Assembly (NCBI RefSeq): GCF_900458815.1
Contig: NZ_UHDZ01000001.1
Location: 1,178,001 to 1,242,000 of the forward strand
Origin: Staphylococcus saccharolyticus
GTDB taxonomy: Bacteria > Bacillota > Bacilli > Staphylococcales > Staphylococcaceae
Direction of reading: 5' to 3'
DNA: 64,000 nt
Below are positions 54,898-64,000 of this stretch, piece after piece (within the stretch, counting starts at the first letter, position 1; the number at the start of each line of letters is the position of its first letter). The notes below the pieces were generated by a model. That model ran no database searches, had not been told where the DNA came from, and saw nothing but the letters and a program-made list of their open reading frames with translations. Made by a program: the position numbers and the translations under genes.

Positions 54898-55880
54898 CGA
54901 ATATTATTTTAGCGGCGGATGTTGGTGGAACAACGTGTAAATTGGGAATTTTTGATAAAGACCTGGAACAATTACATAAATGGTCTATTCATACAGATAC
55001 AAGTGATCACACCGGTGAATTACTTTTAAGAAATATTTATGATTCTTTTGTTGAAAATATTGAAGAATTTAATTACGACTTTAACAATGTACTAGGTGTT
55101 GGTATAGGCGTACCAGGACCAGTAAATTTTGAAACAGGTATTGTTAATGGTGCTGTTAATTTACATTGGTCTGGGAATGTTAATGTAAGGCAAATTTTCC
55201 AAAAATTTGTTGATTGTCCAGTATATGTCGATAATGATGCTAATGTAGCAGCATTGGGAGAAAAACATAAGGGTGCAGGTGAAAATGCTGATGATGTTGT
55301 AGCAATTACGTTAGGTACAGGACTTGGTGGCAGTATTATTTCTAATGGTGAAATTGTTCATGGCCATAATGGTTCTGGTGCAGAGATTGGACATATGAGA
55401 GCAGATTTTGATCAACGTTTTAAATGTAATTGTGGTAAATCTGGATGTATTGAAACAGTCGCTTCGGCAACTGGTGTAGTAAATTTAGTGAATTTTTACT
55501 ACCCGAAATTAACGTTTAAATCATCTATTTTACAACTTATTAAAGATAACAATGTGACAGCCAAAGCAGTGTTTGATTCTGCAAAAGCTGGAGATCAATT
55601 CTGTATCTTCATAACTGAAAAGGTAGCAAATTATATCGGTTATTTATGTAGTATTATCAGTGTGACAAGCAATCCAAAATACATTGTATTAGGTGGTGGC
55701 ATGTCGACTGCTGGTTTAATATTGATTGAGAATATAAAAACAGAATATCGCAACTTAACTTTTACTCCGGCACAATTTGAGACTGAAATTGTTCAAGCTA
55801 AATTAGGAAATGATGCAGGAATTACTGGTGCAGCGGGACTTATTAAAACTTATGTTCTTGAAAAAGAGGGTGCAAAATAA
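54894..55880 (+). CDS. glk: Glucokinase (ROK family)
   Basis: Phosphorylates glucose from internal sources. 328 residues; [15 protein letters not shown] phosphate loop, GIGVPGPV, catalytic region [11 protein letters not shown], and the zinc-binding ROK motif with [21 protein letters not shown]. Its ATG overlaps yqgQ by 4 bp and its end overlaps the next gene by 1 bp. Confidence 0.96.
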   Translation: MTNIILAADVGGTTCKLGIFDKDLEQLHKWSIHTDTSDHTGELLLRNIYDSFVENIEEFNYDFNNVLGVGIGVPGPVNFETGIVNGAVNLHWSGNVNVRQIFQKFVDCPVYVDNDANVAALGEKHKGAGENADDVVAITLGTGLGGSIISNGEIVHGHNGSGAEIGHMRADFDQRFKCNCGKSGCIETVASATGVVNLVNFYYPKLTFKSSILQLIKDNNVTAKAVFDSAKAGDQFCIFITEKVANYIGYLCSIISVTSNPKYIVLGGGMSTAGLILIENIKTEYRNLTFTPAQFETEIVQAKLGNDAGITGAAGLIKTYVLEKEGAK

Positions 55881-56206
55881 TGGCAATTGTAGATGTAGTA
55901 GTTATTCCAGTAGGAACTGAAGGACCAAGCGTTAGTAGATATATTGCAGAAATACAAACTAAATTAAACGAATTTAAACAACAAGGTAAAATTGATTATC
56001 AATTAACACCTATGAACACATTAATTGAAGGAGACTTAAAAGACTTGTTCGAAGTTATCCAAGCAATTCACGAACTTCCTTTTGATAAAGGATTAGATCG
56101 AGTTTGCACAAATATTCGTATTGATGATCGTCGTGATAAATCTAGAAAAATGAATGATAAACTTAAATCTGTTCAAAAACATTTAGATAATAGTGGTGAA
56201 CTATAA
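55880..56206 (+). CDS. Thiamine-binding protein, MTH1187/YqgV family
   Basis: 108 residues, ferredoxin-like fold; members of this family bind thiamine or its pyrimidine moiety. Recognised by VVIPVGTEGPSVSRYIAEI and LTPMNTLIEGDLKDLFEVI. Co-translated with glk and the hydrolase downstream (one-base overlaps). Confidence 0.88.
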   Translation: MAIVDVVVIPVGTEGPSVSRYIAEIQTKLNEFKQQGKIDYQLTPMNTLIEGDLKDLFEVIQAIHELPFDKGLDRVCTNIRIDDRRDKSRKMNDKLKSVQKHLDNSGEL

Positions 56207-56829
56207 TGAGAATTTCAAGTTTAACTTTAGGGTTAGTAGACACAAATACTTATTTTATCGAAGATGATAATCATTTGTTATTAATAGATCCATCAAGCGA
56301 AAGTGATAGAATCATTAAAAAGTTAAATCAAATAAATAAACCTTTAAAAGCTATTCTCTTAACACATGCTCATTATGACCATATAGGTGCATTGGACGAT
56401 ATTATTAATAAATACAACGTTCCGGTATATATGCACGATGAAGAATTTGATTTCTTAAAGGATCCTGAAAAAAATGGTGCAGCAAAATTCAAACAATATG
56501 GAATGCCTCAAGTTATAAGTGATGCAAAGCCATTAAGCATCAAAGAAGGACCAACAACAATAGAAGGATTTCATTTTAGTGTATTACACACTCCTGGACA
56601 TTCGCCTGGAAGTTTAAGCTATGTATTTAAAGATTTTGCAGTGGTTGGGGATACTTTATTTAATAATGGTATAGGACGCACTGACCTTTATAGAGGAGAC
56701 TTCGAAACTTTAGTTGATTCTATTAAGGACAAACTTTTTGAATTAGATGGAGATTTACCTTTATTTCCAGGACATGGACCATACACCACAGTAGATGACG
56801 AGCAACTCAATCCATTTTTAAATGGATAG
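56206..56829 (+). CDS. MBL-fold hydrolase (glyoxalase II-like, YqgX family)
   Basis: 207 residues. The metal motif HAHYDHIG (about 55-62), then HTPGHSPGS, VGDTLF and a final FPGHGP give the two-zinc site of glyoxalase II-like enzymes; the exact thioester substrate is not known. Last gene of the glk cluster. Confidence 0.93.
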   Translation: MRISSLTLGLVDTNTYFIEDDNHLLLIDPSSESDRIIKKLNQINKPLKAILLTHAHYDHIGALDDIINKYNVPVYMHDEEFDFLKDPEKNGAAKFKQYGMPQVISDAKPLSIKEGPTTIEGFHFSVLHTPGHSPGSLSYVFKDFAVVGDTLFNNGIGRTDLYRGDFETLVDSIKDKLFELDGDLPLFPGHGPYTTVDDEQLNPFLNG

Positions 56830-56847
56830 TAATTAAAAGTAATTTTA

Positions 56848-56885
56848 TCACCTCCTACGTTAGCATATGTAGGAGGTGAATTTTT
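56848..56885 (+). terminator. Hairpin before comGA that contains its ribosome binding site
   Basis: TCACCTCCTAC (56848-56858) is a perfect 11-bp complement of GTAGGAGGTGA (56869-56879), followed by ATTTTT. It can terminate the glk operon. The 3' arm carries AGGAGGTGA, the ideal Shine-Dalgarno sequence of comGA, 6 nt before its ATG, so in the folded state the site is masked. Confidence 0.85.
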
Positions 56886-57860
56886 ATGAAAATGTTGTTT
56901 GAACAAATTATAAATCATGCTATTCATAATGATGCTAGCGATGTTCATTTTATACCAAGCGAAGCGCATACACTAATTAAATTAAGGGTTAACGATCAAC
57001 TAATTATGTATGATACTCTGTCTCATCATATTTATAAAAATTATTAATTTATATGAAATTTCAGGCGGGCCTAGATGTATCAACGCAGCAATTATCGCAA
57101 AGTGAGAGATACACTTATAAATTACAAAGTATTTATTATTTACTAATCTCAACACTCCCTTTATCTTTAGGCAATGAAAGTTGTGTTATACGTATCGTCC
57201 CACGGTATTTTCGTAAAAAAAAGAGAATCTTACGAATTTGAGGATTTTAGACATTTAATGAATAAAAAACAAGGATTATTGTTACTTAGTGGTCCAACCG
57301 GTTCAGGTAAGAGTACTTTAATGTATCAAATGGTTATGCATGCACATCAACAACTAAATTTGAATGTTATTTCTGTAGAAGACCCGGTGGAACAATTACT
57401 TGATGGAATAACTCAAATCTCACTTAACGAAAAAGCCGGAATTAACTATGAAAGCTCTTTCAAAGCTATATTGAGATGCGATCCAGATGTAATACTAATT
57501 GGAGAAATACGAGATGCTGAGGTGGCTAAATACGTTATACAGGCTAGTTTGAGTGGACACTTAGTTTTAACAACGCTACATGCAAATGACTGTAAAGGGG
57601 CATTATTAAGGTTATTAGAAATGGGTATATCCATTCAGGAATTATGTCAATCTATAAATTTAATTTCAAATCAAAGATTAATTACAACGAATTTAAATTC
57701 ACGTCAACTTGTAGCGAGTTAAAGTATCAACATCAAATTTCATACTTTTTTTGAACATAATCAGTGTATGCCAAAGACTTTTACTAGATTATCAACACAT
57801 TTAAACAATATGTCTAAAGTGGGGATTATATGTGAAGAAGTTGTCAATAAGTATATTTAA
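56886..57860 (+). pseudogene. comGA: Competence pilus ATPase ComGA, multiply frameshifted
   Basis: GspE-type ATPase that drives the transformation pseudopilus. Pieces in successive frames: N-terminus to the stop at 57045-57047 (one A missing in A5, 57036-57040), KFQAGLDVSTQQLSQSERYTYKLQ to the A8 tract at 57215-57222 (one A extra), then the ATPase core with Walker A GPTGSGKST, Walker B LIGEIRD and HANDCKGALLRL, stopping at 57720-57722. The tail recovers in another frame (ELKYQHQISYFF), and after T7 (57746-57752) returns to EHNQCMPKTF and ends at 57860. At least four indels. The core alone (57174-57722) cannot be complete. Confidence 0.9.
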
Positions 57861-58896
57861 ATATAAAAAAAGAAATCTATCAGTAATTCAATCTACTGAA
57901 TTACTTCAAAGACTATACCAATTGTTAAATCATGGCTTTACATTATTTGAAAGCTTTAGGTTCTTAAATCACCATTTTGACTATAAAGACAAAACTTTAA
58001 GTCACTCAATCATTCATTCCATACAAACTGGTTCAACGTGTTATGATATTTTAAAACTGATTGGTTATCCTGACATTATACTAATTCAAATTAAATTTGC
58101 AAAGAATTATGGAAGTTTAGAGAAAGCATTAATAGATTCAATCCATTATATGGAAAGGAACATAAAAGCAAAAAAGCAACTCATTAAAACCTTACAGTAT
58201 TCAATAGTACTAATAAGTATATTTATGATCATTCTCATTGTCTTAAATATGACTGTTATACCTCAATTTCAACAGCTATACTCAACTATGAATGTAGAAT
58301 TATCTATATTCCAAAATATTTTAACTACTCTAATTACTCAACTCCCTAAAACCCTTGGAATAATTTCACTTATTCTCATTATAGGCATTTTCATTTTATT
58401 AAGATATTTTAGAAAACTATCAATTAAAAAACAGATATACTATATTCTTAAAGTCCCAATTCTTCAATCTTATGACAAAATTTTAAGAACATATCAATTT
58501 TCTAACGAACTCTCTCTTTTCTATAAAAATAGTATTAGTCTTCAGCAAATCGTAAATATTTATAAAAGTGAACAAAATAATGCCTTCTTTAAATTTTTAG
58601 GTAATTATCTTCACGATGAAACAAACAAAGGTATCCCTCTACCTATCATATTAAAACAATTACAATGCTTCCAATACGACATGGTTAAATTTATGCAACA
58701 AGGTGAAAAAAGTGGAAAACTAGATATTGAATTGAAATTATACAGCCAAATGTTATTACAACAATTTGAAGATAAAGTTATAAAACATACTAAGTTTATT
58801 CAACCTATTATATTTTTCATATTAGGGTTATTTATCGTTTCATTATATTTAGTAATAATGCTTCCTATGTTCGAACTTATGCAAACAATAAAATAA
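57832..58896 (+). CDS. comGB: Competence pilus platform protein ComGB
   Basis: GspF-type inner membrane platform of the pseudopilus. 354 residues from a GTG that overlaps the comGA tail; two type II secretion F domains (LLQRLYQLLNHGFTLFESFRFL and FSNELSLFYKNSISLQQIV) and hydrophobic segments near 125-150, 165-185 and the C-terminus (FFILGLFIVSLYLVIMLPMF). Reading frame complete, but its partners comGA and comGC are broken, so it is probably without function. Confidence 0.9.
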   Translation: MKKLSISIFKYKKRNLSVIQSTELLQRLYQLLNHGFTLFESFRFLNHHFDYKDKTLSHSIIHSIQTGSTCYDILKLIGYPDIILIQIKFAKNYGSLEKALIDSIHYMERNIKAKKQLIKTLQYSIVLISIFMIILIVLNMTVIPQFQQLYSTMNVELSIFQNILTTLITQLPKTLGIISLILIIGIFILLRYFRKLSIKKQIYYILKVPILQSYDKILRTYQFSNELSLFYKNSISLQQIVNIYKSEQNNAFFKFLGNYLHDETNKGIPLPIILKQLQCFQYDMVKFMQQGEKSGKLDIELKLYSQMLLQQFEDKVIKHTKFIQPIIFFILGLFIVSLYLVIMLPMFELMQTIK

Positions 58897-58910
58897 AAGA
58901 GGAGATTTAA

Positions 58911-59228
58911 ATGAAACTATTATAAAAATTTAAAGAATCAAAAGCATTCACCTTGATAGAAATGTTATTAGTACTACTCATTATTAGCTTATTATTAATC
59001 CTAATCATTCCAAACATTGCAAAGCAAACTGTTCATATACAAAGTACCGGATGTGATGCCTAAGTTAAAATGGTAAATAGTCAAATTGAAGCTTATACTT
59101 TAAAGTACAATCGCAACCCAACTAATATCAATGATTTAGTCTCAGAGGGGTTTATAAAAGAAGGTCAAAAAACATGTAGGACAGGCTAAACTATTAGTAT
59201 TGCTAATGATGAAGCAATTGCAAATTAG
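58911..59228 (+). pseudogene. comGC: Major pseudopilin ComGC with three in-frame stop codons
   Basis: One continuous frame of 105 codons still encodes the prepilin signature KAFTLIEMLLVLLIISLL, then TGCDA and VKMVNSQIEAYTLKYNRNP. It is interrupted by TAA at codons 5 (58923-58925), 51 (59061-59063) and 93 (59187-59189), without any shift of frame. CAA or GAA codons are the likely ancestors of the last two. The two remaining cysteines (CDA, TCRTG) are those that form a disulfide in ComGC. AGAGGAGA precedes the ATG. Confidence 0.93.
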
Positions 59229-59646
59229 CAAAGCTAAAGCATTTACCTTAATAGAGATGTTATCAATATTGTTGATTATTAGTTGCCTAATATTAACTAC
59301 CCTTTGGTCACGAAGTTTACTAAACATAAAAACTTTAAACGAAGAGTATAAAATTGAACAATTAATCACAAAATTCAATTATTTCAAATCAAAAGCTATT
59401 AGTAATGAAAGTTCAATTACTTTATTATTTTTCAATAATACAGGAAGAGTACAAGTAGTAGAAGAAAAAGGTAATAAATATAGATTCAATATCAAAGGTG
59501 GTAAAGTGATTAATATTGCTAAACTTAATACTATTAATTTCGATAAATATGGAAATATTAGCAATTTTGGCTCTCTAATGAAAGAACATATTTATAAAAT
59601 AATTTTCCATATTGAAAAAGGGCGAATAAGATATGTCAAAATTTAA
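59209..59646 (+). CDS. comGD: Minor pseudopilin ComGD
   Basis: 145 residues with the prepilin cleavage motif [20 protein letters not shown] near the N-terminus and a globular C-terminus (FDKYGNISNFGSL, IIFHIEKGRIRYVKI). The frame is complete. TTG 59200 and ATG 59206 are other possible starts. It overlaps the comGC remnant and the comGE start. Confidence 0.85.
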   Translation: MKQLQISKAKAFTLIEMLSILLIISCLILTTLWSRSLLNIKTLNEEYKIEQLITKFNYFKSKAISNESSITLLFFNNTGRVQVVEEKGNKYRFNIKGGKVINIAKLNTINFDKYGNISNFGSLMKEHIYKIIFHIEKGRIRYVKI

Positions 59647-59925
59647 ACTTAAGAGCTCGCTTTTATCGGACTCATTTTAGCCTTTTTCTTAGTAAGTATC
59701 ATCACATTAATTTTTATCCCCATGCTTTCATCTCTAAAAAGTCAGTATAAAGAAAACTTAAAATCCATAGAGATCAAAAGAGTTATTATTTCAAGTATAC
59801 AACACCTAAATAAAAACGAACTTAACCAAGGAGTTGTTATAGATAAATACGAAATTCAATTATTTAAAGATAAAATATGCGGTAAAGAAACTGAATTTAA
59901 AGTTGAAACATGTATCTTTATCTAA
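59633..59925 (+). pseudogene. comGE: Minor pseudopilin ComGE, frameshifted
   Basis: The ATG at 59633 opens MSKFKLKSSLL in a frame that stops after 15 codons. The hydrophobic helix and body (LAFIGLILAFFLVSIITLIF, SSLKSQYKENLKSIEIKR) are in another frame and run to 59925. One missing base (an A in the CTTAAGAG stretch at about 59650) explains it. The body aligns in order with staphylococcal ComGE. Position between comGD and comGF supports the identity. Confidence 0.82.
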
Positions 59926-60282
59926 GCTTAAAGCATTCTCTTTTATTGAACTGTTATTTATACTTCCACTAACAATTTTAGTACTTATGTTATTACCTTC
60001 AATGATACGTCTAACCTCTTATTATCTAATTAACGCAAAAAATAATGATGATATCAACTTTGAATTTTTTAGTCGAGATATTCTTTACGACACTGAAAAA
60101 TTGAAGTATAAACTCCAGATTGAAAATTCTCACACAATTAAGTTAAGTAATAACAATGATGTTATAAGATATGTTTTAATAGAAACAAAATCTATAAAAA
60201 CATTAATCAAAAAGGTAATATTACATTATTAAATAATGTAGTTTCAACTCAAATATTAAAAACGAACAATAAATATATATAA
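59903..60282 (+). pseudogene. comGF: Minor pseudopilin ComGF, frameshifted near the end
   Basis: MKHVSLSKLKAFSFIELLFILPLTI starts a prepilin-type protein that reads 109 residues to 60232. One extra A in the A5 tract at 60196-60200 would extend it in another frame (NINQKGNITLLNNVVSTQIL) to the stop at 60280-60282, giving about 126 residues. It overlaps comGE by 23 bp. Confidence 0.75.
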
Positions 60283-60298
60283 ATAAAAATTAAGTTAG

Positions 60299-60502
60299 GA
60301 TAACCGAACTATACTCAAGAGAAGATACTACTTTTATAACCAAAAAGCGTTTATTAGTTTATTTTTAGTGGTAATTTTTTCATTTTATTTATCAATTATA
60401 TCTTTTTATATCTATCAATATAGTTTAAAATTAAAGACAATACATAACTTAGATGTTTACTACAATAAAATTATCGTTAAAAAGTTAAAAGAGGTAAATT
60501 AA
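60299..60502 (+). pseudogene. Possible ComGG-like remnant without a start codon
   Basis: An open frame of 67 codons (DNRTILKRRYYFYNQ, then a hydrophobic helix AFISLFLVVIFSFYLSIISF and a Lys-rich tail KIIVKKLKEVN) sits where a last comG gene is expected, directly before aroK. It begins just after a TAG and has no ATG, GTG or TTG ahead of the helix. I infer a decayed small membrane protein; homology to comGG is by position only. Confidence 0.5.
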
Positions 60503-60503
60503 A

Positions 60504-61016
60504 TTGAGAAATGCGCAATTACCCATCATATTCATAGGCTTTATGGGTACTGGTAAAACTACAGTTGGACAATATCTATCTGACCTTCAAAATTTAAGTT
60601 ATGTCGATTTAGATGAGTATATAGAGGTAAATGAATGTAAATCTATTCCCGAAATATTTAGCAATAAAGGGGAACATGGATTTAGATATTTAGAATCCAA
60701 ATACTTAACTGAATGTTTTGATTCTTTTGATGTTATTTCAACGGGTGGTGGTATCATTGAAAATTCTGCATCGCTAGAATTACTCAAACGACAAAACTAT
60801 GTAATTTGGCTTGATTGTGATATCGACATTATTTATCGACGTATTGTTAATGACCCACATAGGCCTAACGCTATGAACAAGACACTTGAACAGCTAAAAG
60901 CATTGTATTCGTCAAGAATTTCAAGATATAATGAAATCGCATTCATGAAAGTGAATAGTGCACTTACTGTTTCTGAGATTTATCAAGAAATAATAAATGA
61001 ATTATCTAGCGATTGA
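60504..61016 (+). CDS. aroK: Shikimate kinase
   Basis: Phosphorylates shikimate in aromatic amino-acid synthesis. 170 residues from TTG; Walker A GFMGTGKTT (about 12-20), YVDLDEYIE (Mg/shikimate Asp), FRYLESKYL, and STGGGI. AAGAGGT lies just upstream. Intact next to the decayed comG genes. Confidence 0.95.
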   Translation: MRNAQLPIIFIGFMGTGKTTVGQYLSDLQNLSYVDLDEYIEVNECKSIPEIFSNKGEHGFRYLESKYLTECFDSFDVISTGGGIIENSASLELLKRQNYVIWLDCDIDIIYRRIVNDPHRPNAMNKTLEQLKALYSSRISRYNEIAFMKVNSALTVSEIYQEIINELSSD

Positions 61017-61017
61017 T

Positions 61018-61180
61018 CAGTATTAGAGAGAATAGAGATGAAATTTAGAATTGACTTAAATTTCACTTTATCGCCGAAGGTGCAAGTTATTTAACGAAAC
61101 TCTCAGGCAAAAGGATAATACTGTAACGCGTTCCTGGAAGAGGTTTTTAAACAGGGTAGCTTTATGCTATCCTGTTTTTT
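61018..61180 (+). promoter_or_regulatory. Glycine riboswitch with terminator platform before gcvT
   Basis: P1 pairs CAGTATT (61018-61024) with AATACTG (61117-61123). The aptamer core carries the conserved GCCGAAGGTGCAA and CTCTCAGGCAAAAGGAT segments. A terminator follows: AACAGGGTAGC (61150-61160) with GCTATCCTGTT (61166-61176) and a T run. Only one aptamer is seen. Glycine binding is expected to favour read-through into gcvT. P1 begins one base after the aroK stop codon. Confidence 0.92.
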
Positions 61181-61202
61181 AATACAATTAGGGGGTTAAA
61201 AA

Positions 61203-62294
61203 ATGACAAGAGAATTAAGAAAAACACCTTTATACCAAAACTATATTGATTGTGGTGCTAAAATTATTGAATTTGGTGGTTGGGCCATGCCCGTTCAATT
61301 TTCAAGTATTAAAGAAGAACATAATGCAGTTAGATACGGAATTGGTCTTTTCGATGTAAGTCACATGGGGGAAATAGAGATAAAAGGTAATGAAGCTGAT
61401 GAATTTGTGCAATTCATTCTATCCAATGATGCAAATAACCTTACATCATCTAAAGCCATTTATAGCGCAATGTGTAATGAAGAGGGTGGCGTGATTGATG
61501 ATTTAGTCACATACAAAATAGATGACAATCAGTATTTGCTCATTGTCAACGCAGCAAATACCAATAAAGACTTTAAATGGATGACTAAACAAAGCGCAAA
61601 ATTTAACGTCATTATAAATGATGTATCAGCAAAATATGGACAATTAGCAATTCAAGGACCAAAAGCAAGAGACTTAATAAATAAGCTCGTCAATATTGAC
61701 GTAAATAAAATGAAAGTGTTTGAGTTTAAAAAAGATATAAAATTATTCGACAAGACCATTATTTTATCTCAATCCGGATATACAGGTGAAGATGGTTTTG
61801 AAGTTTATTGTCAAGCTGATGATACCCGACATATATGGAATCACTTACTCGAATACAATGTGACACCTTGTGGATTAGGAGCTCGTGACACACTTAGACT
61901 TGAAGCTGGATTACCTTTACATGGTCAAGATTTAACTGAATCAATCACTCCTTATGAAGGAGGTATTGCATTTGCTGCCAAACCTTTAATAGACCAAGAT
62001 TTCATCGGTAAATCAGTATTAAAGGCCCAAAAAGAGAAAGGTGCACACTTAAGAACTGTAGGACTCGAATTATTAGAAAAAGGTATCGCTAGAACAAGCT
62101 ATAAAGTACTTGATAAAGCAGGCAATCATATAGGAGAAGTTACATCTGGCACTCAGTCACCTTCATCTGGTAAATCAATTGCACTAGCTATTATAGATAG
62201 AAACGCCTTTGAGATGGGAAAAGAAGTCATCGTACAAATCAGAAAGCGACAAGTTAAGGCTAATATTGTTAAGAAAAGTCAAATTACAAAATAA
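61203..62294 (+). CDS. gcvT: Glycine cleavage system T protein (aminomethyltransferase)
   Basis: Transfers the methylene group from the H-protein to tetrahydrofolate, releasing ammonia. 363 residues; [20 protein letters not shown] start, [27 protein letters not shown] and [22 protein letters not shown] are standard. Controlled by the upstream riboswitch; GGGGG ribosome binding site 6 nt before ATG. Confidence 0.97.
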   Translation: MTRELRKTPLYQNYIDCGAKIIEFGGWAMPVQFSSIKEEHNAVRYGIGLFDVSHMGEIEIKGNEADEFVQFILSNDANNLTSSKAIYSAMCNEEGGVIDDLVTYKIDDNQYLLIVNAANTNKDFKWMTKQSAKFNVIINDVSAKYGQLAIQGPKARDLINKLVNIDVNKMKVFEFKKDIKLFDKTIILSQSGYTGEDGFEVYCQADDTRHIWNHLLEYNVTPCGLGARDTLRLEAGLPLHGQDLTESITPYEGGIAFAAKPLIDQDFIGKSVLKAQKEKGAHLRTVGLELLEKGIARTSYKVLDKAGNHIGEVTSGTQSPSSGKSIALAIIDRNAFEMGKEVIVQIRKRQVKANIVKKSQITK

Positions 62295-62312
62295 ATACAA
62301 GAGGTGCATATT

Positions 62313-63659
62313 GTGAGTCATCGTTATATACCATTAACAGAACAAGATAAAGAAGAAATGCTAGAAACTATTGGGGCCAATTCAATTTCTGAATTATTTG
62401 GCGATGTCCCTGTAAGCATTTTATTAGATAGAAATTTAAATATTGCAGATGGTGAAGCAGAAACACCTTTATTCAGAAGACTTAATCTGCTTGCAAATAA
62501 AAATATTACTAAGGCTACCCATTCATCTTTTCTAGGTGCAGGTGTCTATGATCATTATACTCCTGCAATTGTAGATGCAATGATTTCAAGATCAGAGTTT
62601 TATACTGCTTACACTCCATACCAACCAGAGATATCACAAGGCGAATTACAAGCAATATTTGAATTTCAAACACTTATTTGCGAACTAGCAGACATGGATG
62701 TTGCTAATTCATCAATGTATGACGGTATGACTAGTTTTGCTGAAGCATGTATTCTATCACTTAGTCATACAAAAAAGAAAAAAATAGTGGTATCTAGAGC
62801 TATTCACTACCAAGCATTACAAGTACTACGCACTTATACTAAAACTCGCGAAGAGTTTGAAATTGTAGAAGTAGAACTTAACGGAACCATTACCGATCTA
62901 AATAAACTTGAACAAGTTATCGACGATGATACAGCTGCTGTAGCTATTCAATATCCAAATTTTTATGGTTCTATTGAAGACTTAGAAGAAATCAACAACT
63001 TTATTAAAGAAAGAAAAGCATTATTTATTGTTTATGCGAATCCACTTGCTCTAGGATTACTAACACCACCTGGAACATTTGGTGCGGATATCGTAGTAGG
63101 AGATACCCAACCTTTTGGAATACCTACACAATTTGGCGGACCTCATTGTGGATATTTTGCTACTACTAAAAAATTAATGCGAAAGATACCAGGTCGTTTG
63201 GTAGGTCAAACTCAAGATGAAGATGGTAATCGAGGTTTTGTACTTACACTTCAAGCCAGAGAACAACATATTAGAAGAGATAAAGCTACATCTAATATTT
63301 GTTCTAACCAAGCATTAAATGCGCTAGCTTCATCTATAGCTATGTCTACATTAGGTAAACAAGGAATTTATGAAATTGCTGTACAAAATTTTAAAAATGC
63401 TAACTACGCTAAAAATAAATTCAAAGAGCAAGGTTTTAAAATCATAGATGGTACATCTTTTAATGAATTTGTCATAAAATTTAATCAACCTATTAAAGAG
63501 ATTAATCTTAAACTTGCTGATGAAGGTATTATAGGAGGATTCGATTTAAGTAAAGTCTCAAAGGACTTCAACAATCATATGTTAATTGCTGTTACAGAAC
63601 TAAGAACTAAAGATGAAATTGACACATTTGTTGAGAAAGCTGGTGAGTTACATGGTTAG
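62313..63659 (+). CDS. gcvPA: Glycine dehydrogenase (decarboxylating) subunit 1
   Basis: N-terminal half of the split P protein that decarboxylates glycine. 448 residues from a GTG set by AAGAGGTG (62300-62306) six nt upstream; another GTG lies inside that site. Conserved [26 protein letters not shown] and [17 protein letters not shown]. The catalytic Lys for PLP is in the other subunit. It overlaps gcvPB by 8 bp. Confidence 0.96.
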   Translation: MSHRYIPLTEQDKEEMLETIGANSISELFGDVPVSILLDRNLNIADGEAETPLFRRLNLLANKNITKATHSSFLGAGVYDHYTPAIVDAMISRSEFYTAYTPYQPEISQGELQAIFEFQTLICELADMDVANSSMYDGMTSFAEACILSLSHTKKKKIVVSRAIHYQALQVLRTYTKTREEFEIVEVELNGTITDLNKLEQVIDDDTAAVAIQYPNFYGSIEDLEEINNFIKERKALFIVYANPLALGLLTPPGTFGADIVVGDTQPFGIPTQFGGPHCGYFATTKKLMRKIPGRLVGQTQDEDGNRGFVLTLQAREQHIRRDKATSNICSNQALNALASSIAMSTLGKQGIYEIAVQNFKNANYAKNKFKEQGFKIIDGTSFNEFVIKFNQPIKEINLKLADEGIIGGFDLSKVSKDFNNHMLIAVTELRTKDEIDTFVEKAGELHG

Positions 63660-64000
63660 TAAATCAAGTCCATTAATCTTTGAAAGATCGAAAAAAGGAA
63701 GATATGCTTATTCATTACCTCAAAATGAAATAATAGATATTTCGATTTCTTCTTTATTGGATGAAAAGTTTATACGAAAAGATAAAGCAGAGTTTCCTGA
63801 AGTTGCAGAATTAGACTTAATACGTCATTACACAGAACTATCTAATAAGAATTTCGGGGTAGATACAGGATTTTATCCATTAGGCTCATGTACTATGAAA
63901 TATAATCCTAAAATAAATGAGAGAGTTGCTAGAATACCTGGATTTACAGAATCTCACCCTTTACAAGAGGAAGAACATGTACAAGGTTCTCTGGAAATTA
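63652..64000 (+). CDS. gcvPB: Glycine dehydrogenase (decarboxylating) subunit 2, cut by the window end
   Basis: PLP-binding half of the P protein. 116 codons are visible: [18 protein letters not shown], then [15 protein letters not shown], a hallmark of the subunit. The PLP lysine lies beyond the window. The ATG is inside the end of gcvPA. Confidence 0.95.
   Translation, partial: MVSKSSPLIFERSKKGRYAYSLPQNEIIDISISSLLDEKFIRKDKAEFPEVAELDLIRHYTELSNKNFGVDTGFYPLGSCTMKYNPKINERVARIPGFTESHPLQEEEHVQGSLEI

Noticed and set aside
56688..56969. Minus-strand 93-codon frame across the comGA hairpin
   Set aside because: Overlaps the MBL hydrolase end and the hairpin; no supporting signals.

Overview
The window is AT-rich chromosomal DNA of a Staphylococcus, most likely a coagulase-negative species of the epidermidis/capitis/caprae type. 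Gene order matches the staphylococcal core chromosome (udk-greA, yqeGH-aroE-yhbY-nadD-yqeK-rsfS, comE-holA-rpsT-lepA, hemW-hrcA-grpE-dnaK-dnaJ-prmA-rsmE-mtaB-rpsU, phoH-ybeY-dgkA-cdd-era-recO-glyS-ccpN-yqfL-dnaG-sigA-trmK, zinc ABC/zur-sodA-pbp3-rpmG, comG-aroK-gcv). There is no insertion sequence, prophage, CRISPR array, tRNA or rRNA. The unusually high share of broken genes in otherwise conserved loci recalls reductive staphylococci such as S. saccharolyticus; that species guess is inference only.

Layout. 1-1.1 kb: end of udk, then greA. 1.4-7.0 kb: a 5-oxoproline operon (pxpB-pxpC-BCCP-biotin carboxylase-pxpA-Nramp-like transporter, the last frameshifted), rich in G tracts. 7.2-12.9 kb: mtnN and the yqeG-to-rsfS housekeeping operon, ending in a yqeM methyltransferase with an early stop codon. 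12.9-17.2 kb: comEA (broken), comEB (intact), comEC (heavily broken), holA. 17.2-29.2 kb: rpsT, lepA, hemW, the HrcA/CtsR heat-shock operon, rRNA and tRNA modification genes, rpsU. 29.4-36 kb: nfeD-floA membrane microdomain genes, then phoH-ybeY-dgkA-(broken cdd)-era-recO. 36-42.7 kb: glyS (minus strand, T-box leader), ccpN-yqfL, dnaG-sigA. 42.8-50 kb: trmK, a Nif3-like gene, cshB, nfo, a Zur-regulated zinc ABC operon, sodA. 50-56.8 kb: pbp3, rpmG, folate and rhomboid genes, glucokinase and small yqg genes. 56.9-60.5 kb: comG operon in advanced decay. 60.5-64 kb: aroK, a glycine riboswitch and the glycine cleavage genes gcvT-gcvPA-gcvPB (cut by the window end).

The main story is coordinated loss of DNA-uptake machinery. 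comEA, comEC, comGA, comGC, comGE and comGF each carry frameshifts or stop codons, while neighbouring genes with other jobs (comEB, holA, aroK) are intact. Both com operons begin with a hairpin whose 3' arm contains the Shine-Dalgarno sequence of the first gene. The second story is the 5-oxoproline cluster. It combines AHS1, AHS2, biotin carrier and biotin carboxylase subunits, the parts of a urea-carboxylase-like enzyme in split form, with a LamB/YcsF protein and an Nramp relative that lacks the metal-binding motifs. Many frameshifts lie in homopolymers, so read-level confirmation matters; the in-frame stop codons in comGC, yqeM and cdd cannot be explained that way.
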